A program made the position numbers and the translations under genes. From Promethearchaeota archaeon (GTDB lineage Archaea; Asgardarchaeota; Lokiarchaeia; Sigynarchaeales; SOKP01), in the NCBI GenBank assembly GCA_013375495.1, contig JABXKC010000010.1:35316-99315 (forward strand): 64,000 bases of DNA, read 5' to 3'. How positions within the stretch are numbered: the stretch's first letter is position 1; each line of letters opens with the position of its first letter. The notes beneath the pieces were generated by a model. The model did no database searches. It was not told where the DNA came from and was given only the letters and a program-made list of their open reading frames with translations. Shown piece after piece: positions 45,348 to 54,515 of this stretch.

Positions 45348-45893
45348 TTATTCTTTTAATAATAAATACTCTTTACGCGCTTTAGCGTATTCTTCTCCAC
45401 TTATTTTACCCGCTAAAAATTCTTTTTCCTTTTTTTGCATTACTTTCCTTTTCTCAGCTAATTTTTTTCTTCTTTCTGCCTTATCAAAATTATCTAGAAT
45501 TGATTTACTAAGTTTATTAACCTCTTTATTTTCTTTTTTTAATAAGTTTTCAATATAGGGCTTTATTGGTTTAACCATTTCGATATTTTTTTTAGCTATT
45601 TCTTCGATTCGAGCAAGAGCTTTATTTGTTTCTTCAAAATTATCACCATCAAGCACATCAATTAATCCAGGAATAGCCACATCTCTTACTACTTCATTGA
45701 GATATTGTTCTATATCTTTCTTTAACTTTGAATCGTTATAGGTATTTAATTGATTATTACGTACATATTCAATAAAAATAAGAGGTAATTCTATCGGCCA
45801 CTCTTTCATTTTTTCCTTTCCAATTAGTTGTACTATTCCACCGTCTTTTTTATGAAATATCTTCATTCTATTTACCACCCTACTTATATCCAA
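45348..45893 (-). CDS. Hypothetical helical protein co-encoded with topoisomerase VI
   Basis: 181 residues, almost all helical with a basic coiled-coil end (AERRKKLAEKRK) and a short C-terminal element AGKISGEEYAKARKEYLLL that resembles SHOCT-type tails. I do not recognise the family. It overlaps the end of top6A by 10 bases and is 10 bases ahead of pyrE, so it is translated with topoisomerase VI and may be an accessory subunit. ATG start. Confidence 0.6.
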   Translation of the reverse strand: MDISRVVNRMKIFHKKDGGIVQLIGKEKMKEWPIELPLIFIEYVRNNQLNTYNDSKLKKDIEQYLNEVVRDVAIPGLIDVLDGDNFEETNKALARIEEIAKKNIEMVKPIKPYIENLLKKENKEVNKLSKSILDNFDKAERRKKLAEKRKVMQKKEKEFLAGKISGEEYAKARKEYLLLKE

Positions 45894-47086
45894 TCTCCTG
45901 TTGATAATTTTTCAGGAATGTATTGATCTGTCAAGAATTCAAATCCAAAAGTGGATAGTGCTTGAATCTCCGCCTTTATTTTTAGTTTCAGAGCTAGTTT
46001 AAGATCTGTCTCCCACGCTTTATTTTTTTTTACAAAACCTTCGTTTAACAACTCTTTAGTCCTTTTTATATCTGTTTGATTCATTGGGATTCTGCAATCG
46101 TTAGGAATTTTATATTTTTCCAAATCTCTGGTTAATACTCCTAAGAGTTTAATATTAGGCGTAGCTAAGAATGGTGATTCGTAGCTTAAGCGTTTAGATC
46201 CTCGCAGGTAAACAGAATGAATATAATGCCCGTAAGGATCCGAATCGACAAGTGTGAACACCGGCAATTTGAGTTCTTTATTGATTCTCCTTAGAAACAT
46301 TCTTGTAGCTATATCAGCAGCCCCTTTCGCTGTTAATATAATACACGGATATTTACGCCAAAATCTAGCTTCTGATAACCTTATCATAGCAGCATCTTTC
46401 TCTAAAACTAATATAAATTCTGCATCTGATTCTAATATTTCAATATTATCAAGCATAGGGCTAATAGTCCATCCTCCACTCCCTAAGCCTTCTAAATCAA
46501 TAATATCGTTTCTATCTCTAATTCTAAGACGCCCTATGCATGAACCCTTGGCTGAAGCAACGATATGCGTGGAATTCCTGGTTGTATAAAGCATTGTTGC
46601 TACATCTTCAATACATTTATCACTATTTTTTTGATCTCCAAATAATTGAACAGCAGAATAAAATATCTCTCTTTTTGTTGCATGCATATCTTTAATTAGT
46701 AATTCATTTACCTTTTCGAGCACTTTCATCAATCTTGTAATATCAGCAACACTTGCTAGTGAATGAAATTGTTTTTCCATAATTTGTTTACCTAAAAGTA
46801 ATAAATCATTTTCTTCATCCCAAATTATATTTGCACTGGTTCTCGAAGGTAATTTAATAGTAGGCCTTCCCGTAGCATAAATTTTCTCAATAATTGAATC
46901 TGTTAATGTGTATATGCGCATCAAAATTTGTTTTCTATTAAGATCATCTATTTTTACAGTACCTTCAGGTAATTTGATTTCCTTTTTTTCTTCTTCTAAA
47001 CCCTTCTTCAAGTATTCTTGAAAAAGTTTTTTTGCTTCCCTTATATCCCATTTTTTACTTTCTGCTTTGCTTGCCATTTTAATCAC
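45884..47086 (-). CDS. top6A: DNA topoisomerase VI subunit A (Spo11 homologue)
   Basis: 400 residues. The catalytic winged-helix carries Tyr143 in KREIFYSAV; the Toprim domain has FILVLEKDAA (Glu) and LVDSDPYGH (DxD). Cleaves both DNA strands for passage during decatenation. The length is normal. The start is ATG 47086 or in-frame ATG 47077; top6B ends only one base upstream, so the subunits are translationally coupled. Confidence 0.97.
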   Translation of the reverse strand: MIKMASKAESKKWDIREAKKLFQEYLKKGLEEEKKEIKLPEGTVKIDDLNRKQILMRIYTLTDSIIEKIYATGRPTIKLPSRTSANIIWDEENDLLLLGKQIMEKQFHSLASVADITRLMKVLEKVNELLIKDMHATKREIFYSAVQLFGDQKNSDKCIEDVATMLYTTRNSTHIVASAKGSCIGRLRIRDRNDIIDLEGLGSGGWTISPMLDNIEILESDAEFILVLEKDAAMIRLSEARFWRKYPCIILTAKGAADIATRMFLRRINKELKLPVFTLVDSDPYGHYIHSVYLRGSKRLSYESPFLATPNIKLLGVLTRDLEKYKIPNDCRIPMNQTDIKRTKELLNEGFVKKNKAWETDLKLALKLKIKAEIQALSTFGFEFLTDQYIPEKLSTGDWI

Positions 47087-47087
47087 T

Positions 47088-50000
47088 TTATTTTAACTTC
47101 CAATGCTTTTTACCCATTTTTGATTCTGCTAACACTAAACCCTTGCGCTCCAACTCTTTTAATTTGATTTGTAAGAACCGAGCATCCATCATGTCTTTTA
47201 TCTTCATTTTGAAAATTAGAGATGTTATTGGTTGCCATTCATCAGATAATGCTTCTGTTATTTTATCGGATGTAATGATTGGTAATTGAGTTTGAGTCAG
47301 CTGAGGTTGAGGTGGTTGAACTCTTACTGTTGGATCTTTTCTCTCAATAGGTAGGGGTTTCATTTCACCCTTAGCAATTTGCAATTGTTTTCTTTTTTCA
47401 GCAATAGTACCAGGTTTAACAGGTTCAATCTTTAGAGGTTTCTTTACTTCCTTAATTAAGGGGATAATTTTTTCAGGTTTCCCTTTTTTATAAAAGTCTT
47501 GAAGAATTTTAATAATATCCTCTTTTCGAACTTTAGATGGTAGTTCTATATCGTTTTCTGTGCAGTATTCTCTTAATTCGTTAATTGTCCAATTCCGAAG
47601 AGTCTTTTCAGTTAAAAATTTTTGATCAGGTTCTATTGTCTCAGCAAGGAGATCTTCTTTTTCACTCGTTTCTTCCCATTTGACTTCAACTTTTTTATAT
47701 ATGTCTCTATCAGTTTCTTCTTTTATAATTGGTTTTATTTCCTTTTCGGTAATTTTGGTGGGTACTTTTACTCCAATTGCGTCTTTCATTAATTTTTCTA
47801 ATTCTTTTTCTGAAATTTTGCCTTTATATTTTCCATCACCTTGCGAAACGATATTATAAGCGCTCTGAACGAATAACGGAATATATTTTTCAATTAAGCC
47901 TGATCTCTTTTCAATTTTTCGAATATTTGCTTTTCTATTAAGGTATACTCTTAGTCTTCTTCCTATCGCCTCAAGACAAAATTTTATTTCTTTGAGTAAA
48001 TCTTCGTCTTCAGCTAATGCATTCTTTGATTGCGATTTAAACATTAGATGAACATAGGGCCCTGAAACATTTACTATAAGTTTGATTGGCCCCTTTGGAA
48101 GATTGTTATCGTAAGTATCTAATTTATAATTTTTCCAATTTACTGATTGAACAGCTTTAGTTATCGCGCAATCGGCACTATCTCGTAATTTAGGAGTTCT
48201 ATTCACAAATCGTGAAAGCACATCTCTAGATCGCTTAGGCGTATCAAGTTTTTTTGGATCGTTGCAATAAGCCATTGAAGCTTCAACAACATACGCTAAA
48301 CCTTTACCTGAAGTAGGGGGTCTTGTTTCTGCGCTGACGAAATCATCATCTTTCGTATAATTTTCCGTGAAGAACTCAAACACTTCTTGATATGAGTCTT
48401 TTAGTACTTCATTGGATGATGCTATTTTTTTTTGAATAGTCTGTTGAAATTGTTCTGGATCTATGAATTGATCTTTAATGTCAACACGGGATAATATTTT
48501 TGAGTTAAAAATTTTAATATCTTCAATTCCAACAGTACCCTCTTCCATTGTTTCATTCTCCAACGATGATTTTTGTTTTTCTTTATCCTTTTTTATCTTA
48601 TCCTGCAGGACTTCAAATGAAGTTTTAAGATTTTCAGCAGGATCATCAAAATAATCAACATTATCGGATATTTTTAGTCCAATTTCCTTGATTATAGTGC
48701 TTTCGAGAACGATATCTCCGACGGGGATTGCCGTATCAGTCGGAGGATTCATATATTTAATAGATTTGAAAGCGTGAAAGAGTGCATTAAATTGTTCGTT
48801 TGTTAATTCAGAAGGTTTCACTTTTGAAATTTGAACTTCATTAACCAAATCTTCTAATTCGGTTCTATTTTTTAATTTTTTAACTTCTACTAATCCGTGA
48901 GTAGCACTAAAAGTCTTTTCTAAGTCATTTTTAATTTTTTCTCTTTCTTTAATAATACTATTTTTCTCTCTGATTATTTTTTCAATTTCCTTCTCTATTT
49001 TTTTTTCATCTCTTTTAGTTTCAGATTTTTCGATACGTGTTTGATTTTTTTTGATTTCTTTAGTCAATCTTTCTAAATTTTTATCATATTGTTTATATTT
49101 TTCCATGGCCTCCCAATAGCTATTCTTCAACTCTTCAGAATCAACATTGTATATTATCAATTTATCTCGTGGTTTTGTTGAACGCCCAAAAACTCTTTTT
49201 TCGAACTTATAAAAAATAATAGCATCAGTTTTTTTTACTAATTTGTTTACAAATCCATTTTTAAGGATCAAAATGGATAACTTATCTTGTAAATTTCTTT
49301 CAGCTATATATAGAATCTCCTTAGCATTTTTTGAACTCATTCTGACAAAATTATCTTGTAAAAAAGCGGAAATTGTTAAATTTTCAGATTTTGTCAGAAG
49401 ATCTTGTAAATCCCCTATATTTGTTGATGTTGGATGTGGTTTGGCATATTTTGGTTGTTTAGGAAAACTTGAAACTAATCTTCTATAAATCCATTCTTTT
49501 CCAGAAGGATCAATAAATATTAATGTTATATGAGGATTTAAAAGTGCAGTTTCTTTAATATATGTGTCAACATAACCCCTAACATATTTTACATTCAAAT
49601 AATTTAGTTTAACATAAGTCCCGTGAAGGAATTGGCTATCGACTTCGGTAGGGCGAATTAGATATTTCTTTTCGTTCTTTGAAGTTGTAAAGAATTCTGA
49701 AACCGTGGCATAGATAGAATTTTTAGATTTTGATACTGCAACAATAGGTTTTCCAGTTGTATTTTGAGCGTCGCTGAATGCGCTTGGAGCACCAAACCCT
49801 TGACTTCCGCGCGTTTGCTTCAATTCAAGACTTTTTGAAGAAGCTAGATATTTTCCAAATTTACGTAAATCTACTTTGTGCATACCTATACCATTATCAA
49901 ACATTTCAAAAGTATAACTCATAACATTCTTTTGTGATAACTCTGATGTTAAAAAGGAAGCAGCTTCAGATTCTCTTAACCGAATTATAACAAGCGGTTC

Positions 50001-50483
50001 AATATCAACAATGGGTTCAACTGGTTTAAGAATTTCGTTCATATCTTCAATAATTCGTTTTACTTCTTCTTCAACCTCAATTTCCTCTTTATCAACAATT
50101 TCTCCAGATTCTTCATCCTTATCTTTATAAACATCTGGCTCTGGTTCAGAAAGTTCATAAGGAGTTGAACCAATTTCTTGCATTAATACTATTTTCGCTT
50201 CATTATTTAGAGGTTGATCAGCTTCATCTTCTTTTGCTTCTTGAAGAATGGATAAATTCTCTAAAGTCAATTCTTGATCAAGAGAAAATTGAATTCTTGA
50301 ATCGCCTTCGTTTAATTCTTTCCATTGAAATTCTTCTATCGCATCCAACGCATTATCTAGAAATTCTGAAACATATTGCTGGTGTTTCCAATAACCAAAC
50401 TCAAAACCCACTAATTGAGTGCGTTTTCTCATAAACTGGGCGATCGTACCTTGCTTTATTCTACCTTCTTCATCAGAGGACAT
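47088..50483 (-). CDS. top6B: DNA topoisomerase VI subunit B, enlarged, with SAP-like and winged-helix tail
   Basis: 1131 residues; usual archaeal subunits have 500-660. The GHKL ATPase is present: Asn44 in EFLDNALDA, DNGIGM at 196-201, RGSQGFGAP at 225-233. The transducer has VVEASMAYC and FVNRTPKLRDSADCAITKAV near 732-778. Extra parts are an acidic insertion (about 75-160), a coiled coil (about 455-525), an insertion near 605-720, a SAP-like motif (NWTINELREYC...KVRKEDIIKIL, 964-994) and a winged-helix-like end (about 1070-1131). So the ATPase subunit seems to carry its own DNA-binding modules. Start ATG with AGGTGA 7 bases upstream; first gene of the top6B-top6A-unknown-pyrE operon. Confidence 0.93.
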   Translation of the reverse strand: MSSDEEGRIKQGTIAQFMRKRTQLVGFEFGYWKHQQYVSEFLDNALDAIEEFQWKELNEGDSRIQFSLDQELTLENLSILQEAKEDEADQPLNNEAKIVLMQEIGSTPYELSEPEPDVYKDKDEESGEIVDKEEIEVEEEVKRIIEDMNEILKPVEPIVDIEPLVIIRLRESEAASFLTSELSQKNVMSYTFEMFDNGIGMHKVDLRKFGKYLASSKSLELKQTRGSQGFGAPSAFSDAQNTTGKPIVAVSKSKNSIYATVSEFFTTSKNEKKYLIRPTEVDSQFLHGTYVKLNYLNVKYVRGYVDTYIKETALLNPHITLIFIDPSGKEWIYRRLVSSFPKQPKYAKPHPTSTNIGDLQDLLTKSENLTISAFLQDNFVRMSSKNAKEILYIAERNLQDKLSILILKNGFVNKLVKKTDAIIFYKFEKRVFGRSTKPRDKLIIYNVDSEELKNSYWEAMEKYKQYDKNLERLTKEIKKNQTRIEKSETKRDEKKIEKEIEKIIREKNSIIKEREKIKNDLEKTFSATHGLVEVKKLKNRTELEDLVNEVQISKVKPSELTNEQFNALFHAFKSIKYMNPPTDTAIPVGDIVLESTIIKEIGLKISDNVDYFDDPAENLKTSFEVLQDKIKKDKEKQKSSLENETMEEGTVGIEDIKIFNSKILSRVDIKDQFIDPEQFQQTIQKKIASSNEVLKDSYQEVFEFFTENYTKDDDFVSAETRPPTSGKGLAYVVEASMAYCNDPKKLDTPKRSRDVLSRFVNRTPKLRDSADCAITKAVQSVNWKNYKLDTYDNNLPKGPIKLIVNVSGPYVHLMFKSQSKNALAEDEDLLKEIKFCLEAIGRRLRVYLNRKANIRKIEKRSGLIEKYIPLFVQSAYNIVSQGDGKYKGKISEKELEKLMKDAIGVKVPTKITEKEIKPIIKEETDRDIYKKVEVKWEETSEKEDLLAETIEPDQKFLTEKTLRNWTINELREYCTENDIELPSKVRKEDIIKILQDFYKKGKPEKIIPLIKEVKKPLKIEPVKPGTIAEKRKQLQIAKGEMKPLPIERKDPTVRVQPPQPQLTQTQLPIITSDKITEALSDEWQPITSLIFKMKIKDMMDARFLQIKLKELERKGLVLAESKMGKKHWKLK

Positions 50484-50543
50484 TTCACATTCACCTTTCT
50501 AATTTTTTTATAATAAAATTGATATCCAATTAATTATACATAA

Positions 50544-50553
50544 TTTTATAAAT
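50544..50553 (-). promoter_or_regulatory. TATA-box promoter of the topoisomerase VI operon
   Basis: ATTTATAAAA on the minus strand lies about 61-70 bases before the top6B ATG. The leader then holds the Shine-Dalgarno AGGTGA at 50491-50496. Confidence 0.5.
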
Positions 50554-50597
50554 ATTATAATTAATATTGCACGAATAATCTAATTCTTACGCAATTC

Positions 50598-50648
50598 AAT
50601 CAATTTTTCAAAATGTATTTGTTCAATCATTTTGAACAGAAATTGATT
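50598..50648. repeat. Imperfect inverted repeat upstream of topoisomerase VI operon
   Basis: Left arm 50598-50615 (AATCAATTTTTCAAAATG) pairs with right arm 50628-50648, which carries three extra bases and one mismatch. Nested at the right side is a perfect palindrome GTTCAA-5-TTGAAC at 50621-50637. It lies about 45 bases beyond the top6B TATA box and 52-102 bases after the coaBC stop. It could be a coaBC transcript hairpin or an operator for top6B. Confidence 0.5.
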
Positions 50649-50699
50649 TACTATTTAAATCTTTTCTTTAATTGAAAAAATTTATTAAGGATTAGTAGA

Positions 50700-51983
50700 C
50701 TACTTGTTAACTTCTCTAGTTCTGTAATTTTCTAAAGCCACATCAATGATTTTTGATGCTACATATCTTTTAGTATGTTTTTCAATATGTGTTATGTGTT
50801 TTTCTTTATTTACTATGTATACTTCATTATCCTTACTATTGAAACCAATATCCTCGCGTCCCACATCGTTAGCGACGATTAGATCTGCCTCAGATTTTAA
50901 AAGTCGGTTGTAAGCACGATCGATTAATTCGGAACGAGAAACATTAATCTCTGCTTTAAATGCAATAATATAAAGTTTATAATCTTTCCTTCGCGCTACA
51001 CCCAATATTTTAGGGGTTAATTTCATATTTACTTTCAATTCTTCTATTTCATCAGAGGAGATTTTTCCCTCAACATGTTCAGTAGGTTTATAATCAGAGA
51101 TTGCAGCAGCGGAAATAAACATGTCGTAGTTTGAATAAGAGAGCTCATCTTTAATAGTTTTAATAAAATCATCTGCTGATTCGACATGAATAGCGTTAAT
51201 ATAGTCTGGAATCTTCACCATGCATTCACCTGCTACTAATACTACTTCAGCACCTCTCGCTGAAGCCTCTTTAGCAAGTTCGATACCCATTCGCCCAGAC
51301 GATTTATTTGATAAATATCTTATATCATCTATCGCTTCGCGGCTCGGACCAGCAGTTATTAGGATTTTTTTGCCTTCAAGATCTTTTGTTGTGATTAATA
51401 AATCTAAAACCTTATCAATTACATCCTCCAACCTTGAGATTTTAGCCTTTCCTTCAGATAATCGTGGTCCTAATACATCAATACCATGTTCTCTCAAAAG
51501 AGAGATATTTTTTTCAAGTATTGAGTGATACATGCTCTCATGCATAGCGGGAACTATCACAATAGGTATAGAAGAACCAAAGGCAGTTGAAACCATTGTA
51601 GTAACTGGGGTATCATCAATACCGTTAGCAATTTTGGATATTGTGTTTGCAGTCGCAGGACAAACTAATATTAAATCTGCTTTACCACTCGCATTGGGTC
51701 TATCTCCAGCTAAAAATACATGTTCAACAGCCCCAGTTAATTTAGTAATTACAGGATTTCCTGTTGCCCAATGCATTAGCGAGGGTTCTATTAATTGTGT
51801 GGCTGCTTTTGACATACAGGGAATTACTTCAGCCCCTAAGCGCATTAATTCCCTGGCAATTACAGGAGCGTTGATTATTGCAACTGAACCAGTTAAGCAT
51901 ATACATATAGTCTTTCCTCTCAAAATTGTCCCTTTACTTTCTATAATGTCCTTGGACGGATGATGTAATGGATGTTTTACCAT
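50700..51983 (-). CDS. coaBC: Bifunctional phosphopantothenoylcysteine decarboxylase/synthetase
   Basis: 427 residues. The CoaC half (about 20-205) shows LTGSVAIINAP, CPATANTISKIANGIDD and the PAMHESMY loop of flavin decarboxylases. The CoaB half shows ILITAGPSREAIDDIRYLSNKSSGRMG, AAAISDY and IVANDVG. It makes 4'-phosphopantetheine in coenzyme A synthesis. Both halves are complete. ATG start. Confidence 0.95.
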   Translation of the reverse strand: MVKHPLHHPSKDIIESKGTILRGKTICICLTGSVAIINAPVIARELMRLGAEVIPCMSKAATQLIEPSLMHWATGNPVITKLTGAVEHVFLAGDRPNASGKADLILVCPATANTISKIANGIDDTPVTTMVSTAFGSSIPIVIVPAMHESMYHSILEKNISLLREHGIDVLGPRLSEGKAKISRLEDVIDKVLDLLITTKDLEGKKILITAGPSREAIDDIRYLSNKSSGRMGIELAKEASARGAEVVLVAGECMVKIPDYINAIHVESADDFIKTIKDELSYSNYDMFISAAAISDYKPTEHVEGKISSDEIEELKVNMKLTPKILGVARRKDYKLYIIAFKAEINVSRSELIDRAYNRLLKSEADLIVANDVGREDIGFNSKDNEVYIVNKEKHITHIEKHTKRYVASKIIDVALENYRTREVNK

Positions 51984-52141
51984 CGTTCTAATCTTATCTC
52001 AATTTTATTTAATATGTTTAATAGAAATTTATGTTCAATTTAAAAATATTGCAATCCTTTAACTCTTTTTCCAAATTAGATGACTAATTTTTGATTTATC
52101 TTGTTTAGTCACATCACTGTTATTGGTGAATTTTAATTAAA

Positions 52142-54511
52142 TTAGATTTTCTCTTCAAGCACATTTACTTTTAAATTAAGTTTAGCACTATAGTTAGATA
52201 TTTTATTAAAGAATTCTTGACTGATAGGTTTGTTAAAATCGAAGTTCAAAATTTTGAAAAACTGGTTACCATAATAAGTTTTTACCAATTCTAAGATGTT
52301 ATATGTTCTTGTATCTTGTTCAGTAAATCTATATACTTGTGAATGTTCAAATTCTTCTTTTCTGATTTTTAATATCTCATCAGAATATTTTACAAATGGA
52401 GTGTGCCGCATTTTTTTAAGATCAAATATAATGGTACTTCCAACTTCTCTTTCTTTGAGAAGCTTTTTTACGGTTGAATGAACTCTACTCATTAATTTTG
52501 TTCGAAATTCATCCAGACTACCAACTTCATATAGGATATCGTTAATTATATCAGTATACGGTAAATTTAATCCAGCCAATTCAGTAGATAAATTTAACAA
52601 AATAATGAATTGATTTATATACTTTTCAGGATTTGTTTTGAGTGTTTCATAAATATACTCCTTCTCCTTATTTATGAAATTAAACAAAAACTTTCTAAAT
52701 GCTTTTAAAAACTTCCCGTAATTTGGGGCAAATTGCTTATTAGGATTGTCTAGGGCTATTTCATACGCTTCAAATGGGCTTATTTTTTTACTAAGAATAG
52801 ACCTAATTAAACCTAAGGGGAAATAACCTTCGATAAACGCTACACCTTTCTCAATACTGCTAATAGCATCCTTGAATGAACATTTAGAGATAACATTAAT
52901 TGTTTTGATGATATTTCCTTCGATTTTTACAGGTGTCTTTTGGCAATAACATAAATCAAATGGCTTTAAATCGTGATAGAGAGACGTATTTTGATCTGGG
53001 ATAACTATTTGTGCTCCGTAAGCATTAACTAAGCTACCTTGCCTTGGTTTATTAGCTAAATCCCATTCAATTATCACAAGATCGTTAATACTTGAGTAAA
53101 CTTGATCAATATCATAGTTATATTCTATAGATTTGCTTATAAGTGAGAAAACATCAAGATAATTAATTTCATACTCATTATCGTCCCCCCAGAATTGTTT
53201 TTTATAATAAAAGATATCTGGAAAGTTATGTAAATCGTCTAAAAACAATTCCTTAATTATTAAATAATTAACTCCTATTTCTGAAGATTTAATAGTAGAG
53301 TCATTTATTCCGTAAAATCCAATATGATTTATAATATAATGGTAGGCGGGATTCTCAAGATTCTCTTTACTGTGATTTACAATATATGTATTTCTTTTCT
53401 TTCTAAAGTCAATTTTAGATTTTTTAATATTATACTTTTCCTTAAGAAGTCTGAGAAATGCGAACTTCTTTAGATATACTTTTTTTTCTAATTCCTTTAT
53501 TTCGGTCTTATAAGATGTATATTCATCGAAATACAAGGTTTTTGAAATTTCAAATACCTCGAATTGCTTCTTCATTAATTTTAATTTATCAATAACACTG
53601 AAGTTCTCTATCTCATTTTTAAAATAGTGAATGATTTCAACTTTAAATGATTCAAAACTCTCGGAGGTAATAAATTCTTTAAAAAGTGGATTGAGCTCTA
53701 CAAGAGTTTCGTATTTCTTTTTTATAAAATACATTGAGAAATATCTTTCATTAAAATCCTTCGAATTAGCCATTTTTAATAATTCTGTAATTAAAGATTC
53801 AACAAATGACTCACTCCTAAATTCATAAAAATCTAATAATTTATCGGTATAATCAATTATTCTTAATATCTCAAAGAACGAATATTTTGAAGTAGATTTA
53901 AAAAATAATCTAATACCTTTTTCTATGTAATGATTGTATTTGAGAATGTAAGTACCTAAATCGTTACTATATGCTGATTGTAAGAATTCAAAGAATTCAA
54001 TGAATAAATCATTTATAATTGCTGTTTTTAAATATCTTTCAATTATTGGCTCACAATCTTGCTGATTTATAATGGCTTTATTTAAATAACTTAAGCCTTC
54101 AACGCAATTATTGCTGTTAATACATGCATTCGCTAGCTTTAAATAATTCGTGCTCTTTTTTTTTGATCCATAATCCTCTGAAGTTAAAGAAAAGTTGTTA
54201 ATATTTTCTACGAGCTTCAAAGAAATTGATGGGTTAAGCATAGTAAAGAGCTTTATTAGATGAATGCATATTTTATCATCAATTTCACTGTGTATTAAAA
54301 AAGTGGGGCAATCATGAAATATTTCGTTATTATTTTCGTTTATGATTAAATGATATTCGCGTTCATTATCTAAAATAATTGCTCTAACTTTTATTGGATC
54401 TTCTTTTAACGAAATTATGTTAATTTTATTTTTCGGGAATTCAACTGATTTTTTATATAATTCCTTTCCGTATCTTTCAATTATAATTTCTGAGAGCAAT
54501 TTTTGATTCAT
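52142..54511 (-). CDS. Large helical protein with degenerate SWIM-like zinc motif (MoxR/VWA partner)
   Basis: 789 residues. Near the N-terminus, HDC (His66, Cys68) and CIH (Cys82, His84) reproduce the ligand spacing of a SWIM zinc finger (CxC...CxH), with His for the first Cys. The flanking strands (VRAIILDNEREYHLII, then HLIKLF after the finger) also match SWIM domains. The remaining 700 residues are mostly helical with TPR-like pairs at about 120-160. It starts 4 bases after the VWA gene stop in a MoxR-VWA-SWIM operon. In other prokaryotes the same trio occurs; the SWIM protein probably recognises DNA or a target protein. Function is inferred from context. Confidence 0.58.
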   Translation of the reverse strand: MNQKLLSEIIIERYGKELYKKSVEFPKNKINIISLKEDPIKVRAIILDNEREYHLIINENNNEIFHDCPTFLIHSEIDDKICIHLIKLFTMLNPSISLKLVENINNFSLTSEDYGSKKKSTNYLKLANACINSNNCVEGLSYLNKAIINQQDCEPIIERYLKTAIINDLFIEFFEFLQSAYSNDLGTYILKYNHYIEKGIRLFFKSTSKYSFFEILRIIDYTDKLLDFYEFRSESFVESLITELLKMANSKDFNERYFSMYFIKKKYETLVELNPLFKEFITSESFESFKVEIIHYFKNEIENFSVIDKLKLMKKQFEVFEISKTLYFDEYTSYKTEIKELEKKVYLKKFAFLRLLKEKYNIKKSKIDFRKKRNTYIVNHSKENLENPAYHYIINHIGFYGINDSTIKSSEIGVNYLIIKELFLDDLHNFPDIFYYKKQFWGDDNEYEINYLDVFSLISKSIEYNYDIDQVYSSINDLVIIEWDLANKPRQGSLVNAYGAQIVIPDQNTSLYHDLKPFDLCYCQKTPVKIEGNIIKTINVISKCSFKDAISSIEKGVAFIEGYFPLGLIRSILSKKISPFEAYEIALDNPNKQFAPNYGKFLKAFRKFLFNFINKEKEYIYETLKTNPEKYINQFIILLNLSTELAGLNLPYTDIINDILYEVGSLDEFRTKLMSRVHSTVKKLLKEREVGSTIIFDLKKMRHTPFVKYSDEILKIRKEEFEHSQVYRFTEQDTRTYNILELVKTYYGNQFFKILNFDFNKPISQEFFNKISNYSAKLNLKVNVLEEKI

Positions 54512-54515
54512 GTTT

